Source: Bacilli bacterium (GTDB lineage Bacteria > Bacillota_I > Bacilli_A > RF39 > UBA660). From it: DNA of 64,000 bases. The stretch is from NCBI GenBank assembly GCA_017541445.1, contig JAFXZC010000010.1:17905-81904 (forward strand), read 5' to 3'. The notes under the pieces were generated by a model. The model did no database searches. It was not told the origin of the DNA and worked only from the letters and a program-made list of their open reading frames with translations. Shown one piece after another: positions 15,519 through 22,916 of the stretch. Every line of letters begins with the position of its first letter. The first letter of the stretch is position 1. A program made the position numbers and the translations under genes.

Positions 15519-16754
15519 GTGCCAGAAAAGATTTCACTCTTGAAGGAATCTGGCGAAAAATTGAACTCTAATATAGTTTCAATTTTTATGATTCCTGATA
15601 CAGGCAAAAGATATATTATTACAACTGAAAACGCTGTGGATCCGCATGGACTCACTGTTTTGCATGTGAGTGAAATTCGTGACCATACCCTTGTAAAAGT
15701 AGAAGAAGATGAAGAATGGTCTGCTATTAAAACAATAATGAGAGCTATTATTTCTGGCAATGTTGGTTCTTATCAATATTTAGCTACTATGCAAACTGCT
15801 AAAATTGATAATGTTTATTCAAGAGATATTTCAGTATCTTCATCTGCTGCTAAGCAAATGACTGATAATTATAATGCAGCTGATAAGATTGCTTCTCCAA
15901 CTGAAGCAAATAGTGCTCCTTCTGAGGATGCTATGGCAGCTATTACTCCTGGCGGAGCAAATGTTCCTGCTGCTTCTATATTCCCAAATGGTGGGGTTAA
16001 ACCAACAGAAGAAAATGAAATAAGTCCTGGTATTGCTGATATGGCTGCACAGGTAAATCCTGTTGCATCTCCACAAACTGTTCAAGCTGCTTTACCAGAA
16101 GATACACATTTAACTGCTGCAAGACCTGCTCAAGTGGTTGCTACTGATCAAGTTGCTGCTGCTGTTCAATCAGTTCCAGTTCAACAATATCAACAACCAC
16201 AATATGCACAACCAATGCAACCTGCTCAACCTCAATATGCACAACCAATGCAAGGTGGAGTAGTTGATGCTAGTCAAATGGTTAGACAACAACAATATGG
16301 AACTATGGATCCTAATATAAATACACAGATGAGTACTATGGGTGTTACAGCTGGTTATGGAACAATGGCTCCTATGGATAATGGAGTTTATGCATATAAT
16401 CAACAAATGCAACCTGTTGTTAATCTTGATGCTATTATTGCAGAAGCTCAAGAAAAATTTAATGAAAGTATTAGAACTTTGGTTTATTCAATATATGAAA
16501 AGGTACAAAATGAGGGAGTTACTAAACAAGTTGTTCAACAAACAGTTCAACAAATGCAACCTGTAATGCAACAGGCTGTTCAATCTATTCCTACACAACA
16601 ATATCAACAGCCACAATATGCTCAACCAATGCAACAACAACCACAATATGCACAGCCAATGTCATATACTCAACAAATTCCTGTTGTTAATGCATATCCG
16701 CAAGGATATCAACAACCTATGTTAGTATCTGCAATTAATGATAATAGACAATAA
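15519..16754 (+). CDS. Protein with small N-terminal domain and long Gln/Pro-rich tail
   Basis: 411 residues. The first 110 form a compact domain ('NIVSIFMIPDTGKRYIITTE', then 'HTLVKVEEDEEWSAIKTIM') that vaguely resembles the small DUF1292/YrzB-type proteins; I am not sure. The rest is disordered: an Ala/Thr/Pro segment, then repeats of QYxQPQYAQPMQ at about 220-245 and 350-385, separated by a helix with 'NLDAIIAEAQEKFNESIRTLVYSIYEKVQ' character (about 300-340, predicted coiled coil). There is no signal peptide or membrane segment. The start is GTG at 15519 with GGAAGG 8 nt upstream. Gln-rich tails of this kind suggest phase-separating or adhesive behaviour, which is inference. Confidence 0.6.
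   Translation: MPEKISLLKESGEKLNSNIVSIFMIPDTGKRYIITTENAVDPHGLTVLHVSEIRDHTLVKVEEDEEWSAIKTIMRAIISGNVGSYQYLATMQTAKIDNVYSRDISVSSSAAKQMTDNYNAADKIASPTEANSAPSEDAMAAITPGGANVPAASIFPNGGVKPTEENEISPGIADMAAQVNPVASPQTVQAALPEDTHLTAARPAQVVATDQVAAAVQSVPVQQYQQPQYAQPMQPAQPQYAQPMQGGVVDASQMVRQQQYGTMDPNINTQMSTMGVTAGYGTMAPMDNGVYAYNQQMQPVVNLDAIIAEAQEKFNESIRTLVYSIYEKVQNEGVTKQVVQQTVQQMQPVMQQAVQSIPTQQYQQPQYAQPMQQQPQYAQPMSYTQQIPVVNAYPQGYQQPMLVSAINDNRQ
16180..16660 (+). repeat. Two in-frame blocks of QYAQPM-type coding repeats
   Basis: Imperfect repeats of CAATATGCACAACCAATGCA-like units occur at about 16180-16252 and 16595-16660, in the same frame, encoding QQYQQPQYAQPM. The two blocks flank the predicted helix. Confidence 0.7.
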
Positions 16755-16780
16755 ATAATCTGGTAACAGATTATTTTTTT
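16754..16780 (+). terminator. Terminator after Gln-rich gene
   Basis: AATAATCTG, GTAA loop, CAGATTATT, T-tract. Confidence 0.85.
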
Positions 16781-16783
16781 GCA

Positions 16784-16817
16784 TAAAAAAAGAGTTATAT
16801 TTCTGTATTAATAACTC
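16784..16817 (-). terminator. Terminator of nfu (minus strand)
   Basis: On the minus strand, GAGTTAT, a 12-nt loop, ATAACTC, then seven T. The stem overlaps the nfu stop. Confidence 0.65.
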
Positions 16818-17031
16818 CTTCAATTTCTGGTATTTCTTGTTTTAAGGTTTCGTATAAACCATTTTTTATTGTTTCATCAGAAAAGAGACAAGCAGCACAA
16901 GCACCTGTTAATTTAACGTATACTATTTTATCTTTATATTTTATAAATTCTACATCGCCACCATCCATATTTAAATATGGTCTAATGTCTTCTAGAACAG
17001 TTTTAATTTTATTTTCTATGTCCTTTTCCAT
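16795..17031 (-). CDS. nfu: NifU C-terminal-domain Fe-S carrier
   Basis: A 78-residue Nfu-type scaffold or carrier that hands Fe-S clusters to apoproteins. It is essentially one NifU C-terminal domain: 'RPYLNMDGGDVEFI' followed by the cluster cysteines C45 and C48 in 'LTGACAACLFSDETIKNG'. The family usually has CxxC with GACxxC, retained here. The start at 17031 is 4 nt after GGTGAT; the longer frame adds only MIF. It is divergent from the S1-domain gene and is probably part of the cell's basic Fe-S assembly. Confidence 0.93.
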   Translation of the reverse strand: MEKDIENKIKTVLEDIRPYLNMDGGDVEFIKYKDKIVYVKLTGACAACLFSDETIKNGLYETLKQEIPEIEGVINTEI

Positions 17032-17089
17032 AAAAATCACCTTTAATATTATATCTAAATTATTATTTGGTGTAAATGAATAATTATGA

Positions 17090-17095
17090 TATAAT
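17090..17095 (+). promoter_or_regulatory. -10 box (TATAAT) of S1-domain gene
   Basis: TATAAT lies 20 nt before the ATG. GAGAGGTGGA lies between. Confidence 0.6.
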
Positions 17096-17115
17096 ACATT
17101 ACGAGAGGTGGAATA

Positions 17116-17460
17116 ATGCCAAATATAGAGGTAGGAGGCATTGTTAAGGGTAAGGTCACCGGTGTAGAAAATTATGGGATATTTGTCCTTGTTGATAATA
17201 GTTATACAGGTTTAATACATATATCTGAAATATCAGATAATTTTGTTAAGAATGTATTTGATTATGTAAATGTTGATGAGGAGATTTATTCTAAAGTAAT
17301 AGCTATTGATGAAGATAATAAAAGATTAAAATTATCAATTAAAAATTTTAACTATCGTACAGGAGAAGATACATTTAAAGATGATGTTAATGGCTTTAAG
17401 CCCTTACAGGATATGCTACCTAGTTGGATAGAAGAATATAAATTAAAAAATAATTTGTAG
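17116..17460 (+). CDS. S1-domain RNA-binding protein (YugI/CvfD-like)
   Basis: 114 residues with one S1 domain at 5-75 ('EVGGIVKGKVTGVENYGIFV', 'GLIHISEIS', 'VIAIDEDNKRLKLSIK') and a short C-terminal tail (FKPLQDMLPSWIEEYKLK), the layout of Bacillus general stress protein 13/YugI and the CvfD regulator. These bind RNA and tune translation, often with ribosomes. SD GAGGTGG precedes the ATG by 4 nt. Monocistronic, with a terminator. Confidence 0.88.
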   Translation: MPNIEVGGIVKGKVTGVENYGIFVLVDNSYTGLIHISEISDNFVKNVFDYVNVDEEIYSKVIAIDEDNKRLKLSIKNFNYRTGEDTFKDDVNGFKPLQDMLPSWIEEYKLKNNL

Positions 17461-17467
17461 TTCTATT

Positions 17468-17494
17468 AAGAAACTGTTAATCAGTTTCTTTTTT
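17468..17494 (+). terminator. Terminator after S1-domain gene
   Basis: AAGAAACTG, TTAAT loop, CAGTTTCTT, T-tract. Confidence 0.85.
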
Positions 17495-17542
17495 CTTTAT
17501 AATTAATTCTTGTTATGATATAATTTATAATAGGTGAAGAAT

Positions 17543-19093
17543 ATGAAAAGGGGAAACTTAGTATTAGAAAATGTACCTAAATTAAATACTTTTGTATTAA
17601 TGGCTAAATCTAATGAACTATTAATTAATTATGTTAATAAGATTTCTAATAAAAAAGTTAATTCAATGAAGTTTGAATCTGATTTTGATTGTGTTTCTCT
17701 AGATCTTTTATATACTTCATTGAAGGTAATGAATAATAATGATAAACTTACTACTAAAGAATTTAATAAACTAGATAAAGATGAATTAAAGTATTATATA
17801 AAAAGATTAAAAGGAATGAAAACTATAACTAGTCAAGTTCCTACTATAAAGAAAGAGGAACAATTAATTAGTTATATTAAGAATGCTTTATTAACTGGTT
17901 CTTATGTTGTAAATACTAATAATACAGTTAGATTTGATAATGGTTTAGTAGTTGATTCTTTATGGTTAGTAGATTTTGCTAATTTTATAGTTAATTCTTT
18001 ATATTTAAATGCTAATTTATCTGATGATAGTAGAGAGTATATACTTAGAGTAATTGAATTACCTAAAGATAATAATATTAAAGATTGTAAAAAATATATT
18101 AAAAGTATTAAATTATATGAATATAGTGTAAAGAAAGATAATAAAGGTCTTATTAGTTATAAGGATGTTATGTATCTTAAAAATATTCTTTCTGATATTA
18201 AAAAATATGATTTTAGAAAATTAAAAACTATTAATAGTTTATTATCTAAAGAAGGATATAATTTATCAATTAATAAATTAAATGTTGTATTAGATAAGAA
18301 TGATAGATCTAAAGTAGAAAAGTTATTTAATGAAGAGTATTATGATGCTTTAAATGATTATTTAAAGAATATATATGTATGTAATGATAGTAGTTCAAGA
18401 AAGAATAAGAGTAGATTATTAGATACTTTAGAATATTTAAGAAGTATTGCACATGCATATATGGCTAATTATTCATTAGATGAATGTAGAAGATTATTTG
18501 ATGCAGATATTAATAAAGATGAATTATTAGGAGTATTTGCTATTGCTAATTTCTATATTTATTATGTTTATGATGAAAAGTTCTTAGATAGTTATTTTGA
18601 TTATGAAAAATTAGATTTAGATAAATTAAAACCATCTATTATAGATTATGAAACTAAAGAGTATAAAGATATAATTAGTAAATTATCTGATTATAATAAA
18701 AAGATGGTTAGTTTAAATAGTAAGATTAATGATTGTTTAAGTAATGATTTAAAGACTAAAAGAGAAATGTATGAAAATAGTAAAGTATTAGGCGATGCTT
18801 GTAGAGAGTTAGAAAGTGTAGTTGCTAATATTAAAGAATATAGAGAACTGTTAAATTATGAAAAGAATACTAATTTAAGTTTAGCTAATATAAATAGAAG
18901 TAAAATTAGATATATTAAAGAATCTGTTATGGATGGTATGTATTATTTTGATAGATGTAAAAAATTATTAGTATTTGATTCATATAGTGAAACTAATATT
19001 CAAAAAGATTTTCATTTAGAAATAAAATTAGTTGATTTTATAAATGTTTTATTATCTGATCATAATAAAAATTTAAGAATAGACTTTTATTGA
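17543..19093 (+). CDS. Large soluble protein of unknown function
   Basis: 516 residues, no signal peptide, no clear membrane segment. The sequence is Lys/Asp/Asn/Leu-rich and looks mostly helical, with coiled-coil tendency around residues 375-450 ('SKLSDYNKKMVSLNSKINDC'). I recognise no family motif. AGGTGA precedes the ATG at 17543, and the GTG of that motif (17534) is part of the RBS. Base and codon use match neighbouring genes, so it looks native to the lineage. A terminator directly follows it. I make no functional assignment. Confidence 0.6.
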   Translation: MKRGNLVLENVPKLNTFVLMAKSNELLINYVNKISNKKVNSMKFESDFDCVSLDLLYTSLKVMNNNDKLTTKEFNKLDKDELKYYIKRLKGMKTITSQVPTIKKEEQLISYIKNALLTGSYVVNTNNTVRFDNGLVVDSLWLVDFANFIVNSLYLNANLSDDSREYILRVIELPKDNNIKDCKKYIKSIKLYEYSVKKDNKGLISYKDVMYLKNILSDIKKYDFRKLKTINSLLSKEGYNLSINKLNVVLDKNDRSKVEKLFNEEYYDALNDYLKNIYVCNDSSSRKNKSRLLDTLEYLRSIAHAYMANYSLDECRRLFDADINKDELLGVFAIANFYIYYVYDEKFLDSYFDYEKLDLDKLKPSIIDYETKEYKDIISKLSDYNKKMVSLNSKINDCLSNDLKTKREMYENSKVLGDACRELESVVANIKEYRELLNYEKNTNLSLANINRSKIRYIKESVMDGMYYFDRCKKLLVFDSYSETNIQKDFHLEIKLVDFINVLLSDHNKNLRIDFY

Positions 19094-19113
19094 TAGGCGT
19101 TGCCTATCTTTTT
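19092..19113 (+). terminator. Terminator after unknown 516-aa gene
   Basis: GATAGGC, GTT loop, GCCTATC, TTTTT. It overlaps the stop. Confidence 0.85.
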
Positions 19114-19135
19114 CTTTTATTGCTATATGTTTTTA

Positions 19136-19144
19136 TGTTATAAT
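19136..19144 (+). promoter_or_regulatory. Extended -10 (TGTTATAAT)
   Basis: It lies inside the longest frame of the next gene and 28 nt before its ATG at 19172, so it fixes the start. Confidence 0.65.
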
Positions 19145-19171
19145 GATTATGAGAATAAAGGATGTAGTGCT

Positions 19172-20143
19172 ATGGCTAATGGTGTTGTTCGTGTAGAAAA
19201 AAAGAGAGTTAGTTATGTCGGACTTATAATAGTATTTTCTATACTAGTAAGTGCTTTTTGTTTTGGCCTATATTTATATATTCAGAATCCTCAAAAAGTA
19301 AAAGCTTTTTTTAAAAAAGATGAAGTTTATATTGAAGAAAAAACTGATTCAAAAGGAAATGTTATTGTAGGTAATAATGCTTTATTACCAGTAGATTTTG
19401 AACATAAAAAAATATTTGATAATAGAGGTTTAGTCATCTATATAGAAAGTGTTGAAAGAGCAAATAATGGATATACAGTAACTGTATTATTTACGTCTTC
19501 AGATAGATTAAGTTATGCTGATATTAAAGTAAATGATGTTTTAATTGATGGCTATTCAATTGATACTAGTTTTAAGGCAAGTATTAGAGAACCTAGTGAA
19601 GAGGTTACTACTAGTTTCTTTATAAAGAAACAGACTATGGCTGAATTAGAAATGACTCGTTTTACTAAGATATCAATGTTTTTTCATATTGATTTTTCTG
19701 AAGATAAGACTAAAGGAGAAGATTTCTTTGGAACAGCAGAATCATTTACTTATGAAAAGATAGATAATAGAAAAAAAGGTCTTATTACTGTTGCTAATAA
19801 AGATAATTTGATTATTTATTATTATAAGTTATTACAAGATAAAGAGTTTTATTATTTATATTTTATATTAAAAGGTAATAATTTTAATCATAATCATTAT
19901 CTACAATTAAAAAAATTGTTGATAAATGAAGAAGTTTATAATTATGAGAACAATTTTGAAATATATATAAGAAATAATTCAATGAAACAATTTTATTTGA
20001 AGATTCCTAGGAAAGATTTTGAATCAATTAAAAATTTTCGTGCTTCATTTTATATAATAACTGATGAAGGTGAAGATTATAATAGTAGAGTAGTATATAT
20101 TACTAATGCAAATCTAATTAGAGTAAAGGAGGAGAGTTATTAA
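19172..20143 (+). CDS. Single-pass membrane protein with extracytoplasmic beta-rich domain
   Basis: 323 residues: a short basic cytoplasmic tail (VRVEKKRVSYVG), one membrane helix (about 15-37), and an outside domain of about 280 residues with alternating beta-type hydrophobics. Two halves (about 70-190 and 195-320) may each be a sandwich, but no family is recognised. It overlaps the next gene (a zinc-ribbon membrane protein) by one base (TAATG), so the two are translationally coupled and probably act together at the membrane. The start is at 19172, as the promoter lies within the longer frame. Confidence 0.65.
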   Translation: MANGVVRVEKKRVSYVGLIIVFSILVSAFCFGLYLYIQNPQKVKAFFKKDEVYIEEKTDSKGNVIVGNNALLPVDFEHKKIFDNRGLVIYIESVERANNGYTVTVLFTSSDRLSYADIKVNDVLIDGYSIDTSFKASIREPSEEVTTSFFIKKQTMAELEMTRFTKISMFFHIDFSEDKTKGEDFFGTAESFTYEKIDNRKKGLITVANKDNLIIYYYKLLQDKEFYYLYFILKGNNFNHNHYLQLKKLLINEEVYNYENNFEIYIRNNSMKQFYLKIPRKDFESIKNFRASFYIITDEGEDYNSRVVYITNANLIRVKEESY

Positions 20144-21144
20144 TGAATCAATGTGATAAATGTGGAGCAATTCTTGGTAGAGATGAAATAGTTTGTAAGA
20201 ATTGTGGTAACCCAGTTAATAATCAGGGATTTACTGGATATAATGGTTCTAATAATTTCTATCCTGGTGCTTCTTTGAAAAGTATGGTAGAAAATACTGG
20301 TACACTTAATTCACCTCAAGATAATTACAATAATAATATGGGTAATAATATGTTTATTGGTAATATGGGTGGACCAAATAACGGAAATAATAAAAATAGT
20401 GGTGGTAAGTTTAATTTAAAAGAATTAGGTGACAAGAAAATTGTTATTGTTATTTTAATAGGCTTATTAGTAGTTGCTTTAATATTTGTTATTTTTGGTA
20501 ATAAAATATTTGGAGGTAGTGGAGATCCTGTTGATACTGATGATACATTTGAATTAAAGACTCCTACAATTACTAATCCTCCTATAGAAACTGATCCGAA
20601 TCCACAACCAACACCAACACCACAACCAGAACCAGAGCCAACCCCACAACCTGAACCGGAACCAACACCACAACCTGAACCAGAACCTGAACCTGAACCA
20701 CAGCCACAAAATTATAAAGAGGTTCCTTTTGAAAATTATGTTTTTGAAATTCCTTTAGATTATAATGCTGCTGAGTATGAAAAAGAAAATAGAAAGATAT
20801 TATATATTACTTCTAAAAATGGTAATTGGGGTGGAGCTATTAACTTAGAAAAAGGTTCATATAATCAAGTAGTTAAGAGTAAAGAAAATATAAAGAGTAA
20901 TTATGAATCTCAAGGTTATGAAGTTAAAAGTATAAAAGAGCAAAAGATTGGTAGTTTAACATTCTTTGTATTAGAAATATATGATGATGAATTTGGTAAT
21001 GGACTTGCTGCTTTTACAAATGCAGGAAGTAATCAAGTATTCTTTATTACACTATATACAGACGATGGTAAATTAGATTATAATGCTTTAGGTGTTTTAT
21101 CTAATTTAATATATAAAGCTAAATTAAGAGCTCAAGGATATTAA
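20143..21144 (+). CDS. Zinc-ribbon, TM, Pro/Glu-linker surface protein
   Basis: 333 residues. The order is a cytoplasmic four-cysteine zinc ribbon (residues 4-22, 'CDKCGAILGRDEIVCKNCG'), an Asn/Gly linker, a membrane helix (about 98-120), a rigid PEPEPTPQP linker outside the membrane (about 145-187), and a C-terminal domain of about 145 residues ('FENYVFEIPLDYNAAEY', 'LYTDDGKLDYNALGVLSNLI') resembling the MOG1/PsbP-like fold. The same order recurs in the gene at 30906. SD AAAGGAGGAG; coupled to the gene upstream. Sensing or scaffolding across the membrane is a guess. Confidence 0.7.
   Translation: MNQCDKCGAILGRDEIVCKNCGNPVNNQGFTGYNGSNNFYPGASLKSMVENTGTLNSPQDNYNNNMGNNMFIGNMGGPNNGNNKNSGGKFNLKELGDKKIVIVILIGLLVVALIFVIFGNKIFGGSGDPVDTDDTFELKTPTITNPPIETDPNPQPTPTPQPEPEPTPQPEPEPTPQPEPEPEPEPQPQNYKEVPFENYVFEIPLDYNAAEYEKENRKILYITSKNGNWGGAINLEKGSYNQVVKSKENIKSNYESQGYEVKSIKEQKIGSLTFFVLEIYDDEFGNGLAAFTNAGSNQVFFITLYTDDGKLDYNALGVLSNLIYKAKLRAQGY
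20598..20706 (+). repeat. PEPTPQ coding repeat (wall-spanning linker)
   Basis: In-frame repeats of CCAGAACCA/CAACCTGAACC units encode alternating Pro-Glu and Pro-Gln. Typical of surface-protein spacers. Confidence 0.75.
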
Positions 21145-21166
21145 GAGAATAGTATTATTCTCTTTT
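21143..21166 (+). terminator. Terminator after zinc-ribbon/PEPT gene
   Basis: AAGAGAATA, GTAT loop, TATTCTCTT, T-run. Confidence 0.75.
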
Positions 21167-21212
21167 AATATGTATTCTTTTATGTTATTATACTTAACAT
21201 GGAGGATTTAAT

Positions 21213-21620
21213 ATGGAAGAAATATGGTTAGATTTATATTATAAAGCTAAAGAAGCTTTGAATTCTAAAGAATTATCTCCTTTTATTACTATGGGTACTA
21301 ATGCATGTGTTATTAGAACTGTTTCTGGTAATATTTATACTGGTATTAATATAGATACTTTTTCTAATTTAAATAGTTGTGCTGAGAGAAGTGCTGTTAC
21401 AAATATGATTAATCATGGTGAAAAAGAAATAGATAAAATAGTAATAGTTAATGAATTGGAAGAAGTTATTAAACCTTGTAAGAAGTGTTTACCTTATTTA
21501 TTAGAATTATCTTCTGATGGTAATGATATTGAAATACTAACTGATGTTGCTCCTATTAAAATTACTAAATTATATAAACAATTACCTAATTGGTGGGGAA
21601 CTTTAAGAATTAAAAAGTAA
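21213..21620 (+). CDS. Cytidine/blasticidin-S-type deaminase
   Basis: A 135-residue zinc-dependent nucleoside deaminase. Zinc ligands and catalysis: C56-A-E58 ('NSCAERSAV') and P88-C89-x-x-C92 ('KPCKKCLPYL'). The architecture fits small tetrameric cytidine deaminases, which convert cytidine to uridine in pyrimidine salvage, but the 'FTMG...' start and 'PNWWGTLRIKK' end differ from classical Cdd, so a related substrate is possible. SD GGAGG precedes the ATG. The purine salvage enzyme deoD follows as a separate unit. Confidence 0.82.
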   Translation: MEEIWLDLYYKAKEALNSKELSPFITMGTNACVIRTVSGNIYTGINIDTFSNLNSCAERSAVTNMINHGEKEIDKIVIVNELEEVIKPCKKCLPYLLELSSDGNDIEILTDVAPIKITKLYKQLPNWWGTLRIKK

Positions 21621-21631
21621 ATATATTTACA

Positions 21632-21656
21632 AAGAACTGTAAAACAGTTCTTTTTT
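21632..21656 (+). terminator. Terminator after deaminase gene
   Basis: AAGAACTGT, AAA loop, ACAGTTCTT, T-tract. Confidence 0.85.
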
Positions 21657-21684
21657 ATTTGACACAATACATGTATAAATGGTG

Positions 21685-21690
21685 TATAAT
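21685..21690 (+). promoter_or_regulatory. -10 box (TATAAT) of deoD
   Basis: TATAAT is preceded by TG (extended-type). A TTGACA-like hexamer at 21659-21664 is 20 nt upstream, longer than ideal. Confidence 0.55.
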
Positions 21691-21713
21691 GTAATCATAG
21701 AGGAGAGTAAGAT

Positions 21714-22442
21714 ATGAGACCACAAAAAGAACCAATACATATTAATGCTAAACATGGTGACATTGCCGAATACGTTTTGTTCCCTGGTGATCCATTAAGA
21801 GCTAAGTATATTGCTGATCATTTTTTAAAAAATGTCAAACAAGTTACTGATGTTAGAAATATGTTAGGATTTACTGGAGAATACAAAGGTAAAAAAATAA
21901 CAGTAATGGGTCATGGTATGGGTATGCCATCAGTTAGTATTTATGCATTTGAGTTATTCTATTATTATAATGTACAAAAAGTTATTAGAATAGGTACATG
22001 TGGCGTATGCAGTAAAGAAGTAAATATTCCAGAAATAATAGTTGCTGATAAGATATTCACTGAATCAAATTGGGGATTCCAATATGATGGCAGTACTAAT
22101 AGCTTAGAATATCCTTCAGCTGAATTATTAAAAACTATTGAAAAGAAAGCTCATGAAATGAATTTAAAAATTCATGAAGGTACTCTTATTACAAGTGATA
22201 TCTTTGGCCCTTATGGTAATGATGATGAACAAATTGCTAGAGTTCCAAAAGATTTAAAAGTACTTGGTGAAGAGATGGAAGGATTTGCATTACTTCATTT
22301 AGCATACAAATTTGAAAGACAAGCTGCTGTAATAGTAACAGCTGTTGATTCTAAATTTACTGATAAAGTAGTAAGTTCAGAAGAAAGACAAACTTCTCTA
22401 GATGATATGATATCACTAGGATTAGAATCTTTAATAGACTAA
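21714..22442 (+). CDS. deoD: Purine-nucleoside phosphorylase
   Basis: Phosphorolysis of purine (deoxy)nucleosides to base and (deoxy)ribose-1-phosphate. Near full-length homology to hexameric DeoD: the phosphate loop 'LFPGDPLRAKYIA', 'VMGHGMGMPSVSIYAFEL', 'RIGTCGV', the base site 'EEMEGFAL', and the Asp of 'TAVDSKFTDK', where many DeoD have 'TVSD'. 242 residues versus about 235 in Bacillus. SD AGAGGAGAG. Independent unit between two hairpin terminators. Confidence 0.95.
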   Translation: MRPQKEPIHINAKHGDIAEYVLFPGDPLRAKYIADHFLKNVKQVTDVRNMLGFTGEYKGKKITVMGHGMGMPSVSIYAFELFYYYNVQKVIRIGTCGVCSKEVNIPEIIVADKIFTESNWGFQYDGSTNSLEYPSAELLKTIEKKAHEMNLKIHEGTLITSDIFGPYGNDDEQIARVPKDLKVLGEEMEGFALLHLAYKFERQAAVIVTAVDSKFTDKVVSSEERQTSLDDMISLGLESLID

Positions 22443-22492
22443 TTCTATTTGATATAGGGGAAAAGTGTGATATGGCACTATGATGCCTAGAT

Positions 22493-22516
22493 AAAAGAGA
22501 CTTTAAAGTCTCTTTT
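22493..22516. terminator. Palindromic terminator after deoD
   Basis: AAAAGAGACTT / AAGTCTCTTTT is symmetric, so it could act in both directions. It stands 50 bp beyond the deoD stop and leads into TGTTATAAT. Confidence 0.75.
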
Positions 22517-22520
22517 ATTG

Positions 22521-22529
22521 TGTTATAAT
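22521..22529 (+). promoter_or_regulatory. Extended -10 (TGTTATAAT) of 108-aa gene
   Basis: It starts 5 nt after the hairpin T-run, with GGTGG and the ATG within 17 nt downstream. Leader about 10 nt. Confidence 0.65.
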
Positions 22530-22545
22530 ATGGGCAGGTGGTTTT

Positions 22546-22872
22546 ATGAAGACAATATTAGAAAAAATTAAATTTAATAATCTTTTAATTAATGATCTTG
22601 TTGGTGATGATAGTGTTTTTATAATGAAGTTAGATAATTATGAAATTATGTTTTATGATTATGATATAGATAATGATTATGATTTAAGAAATAGAAATAT
22701 TTATAAATTAGATGAGTTTAAAATAGAAAATGGTAATGTAATAGTTACTTTATTAATATGGATGGAAGATAGTAAACTATTAGAAAAAGTTACTATTAGT
22801 AGTAAAAAAGTATTTGTTAAAGTATATAAGAAAGATAAATTATTTAAAGAAGAAACAATTGAAGGTAAGTAA
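22546..22872 (+). CDS. Small protein of unknown function
   Basis: 108 residues, soluble, rich in Tyr, Asp, Lys and beta-branched residues ('YEIMFYDYDIDNDYDLRNRN', 'VIVTLLIWMEDSKLLEKVTI'), suggesting a small beta barrel or sandwich. No family recognised. GGTGG 5 nt upstream supports the ATG. It has its own promoter and terminator, so it is a real stand-alone gene and not an appendage of priA. Confidence 0.6.
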   Translation: MKTILEKIKFNNLLINDLVGDDSVFIMKLDNYEIMFYDYDIDNDYDLRNRNIYKLDEFKIENGNVIVTLLIWMEDSKLLEKVTISSKKVFVKVYKKDKLFKEETIEGK

Positions 22873-22885
22873 TACTTACTTTTTT
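22865..22885 (+). terminator. Terminator before priA
   Basis: GTAAGT, AAT loop, ACTTAC, T-tract. It overlaps the end of the 108-aa gene. Confidence 0.75.
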
Positions 22886-22916
22886 ATGTTAAAATATTTT
22901 TATTAGGAGGGATAAT

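Noticed and set aside
15329..16085. Minus-strand open frames opposite the yutD and Gln-rich genes
   Set aside because: No start signals, and composition is the reverse-complement image of the plus-strand genes.
20598..20706. Short tandem repeat that could look like a minisatellite or CRISPR
   Set aside because: The periodicity is 3n and in frame, encodes PE/PT/PQ, has no spacer-repeat alternation, and lies within a real gene.
22443..22492. Small ORFs or a regulatory RNA after deoD
   Set aside because: ATG at 22472 stops after three codons, and the only structure is a 4-5 bp stem around GGCACTATGATGCC, too weak to call.
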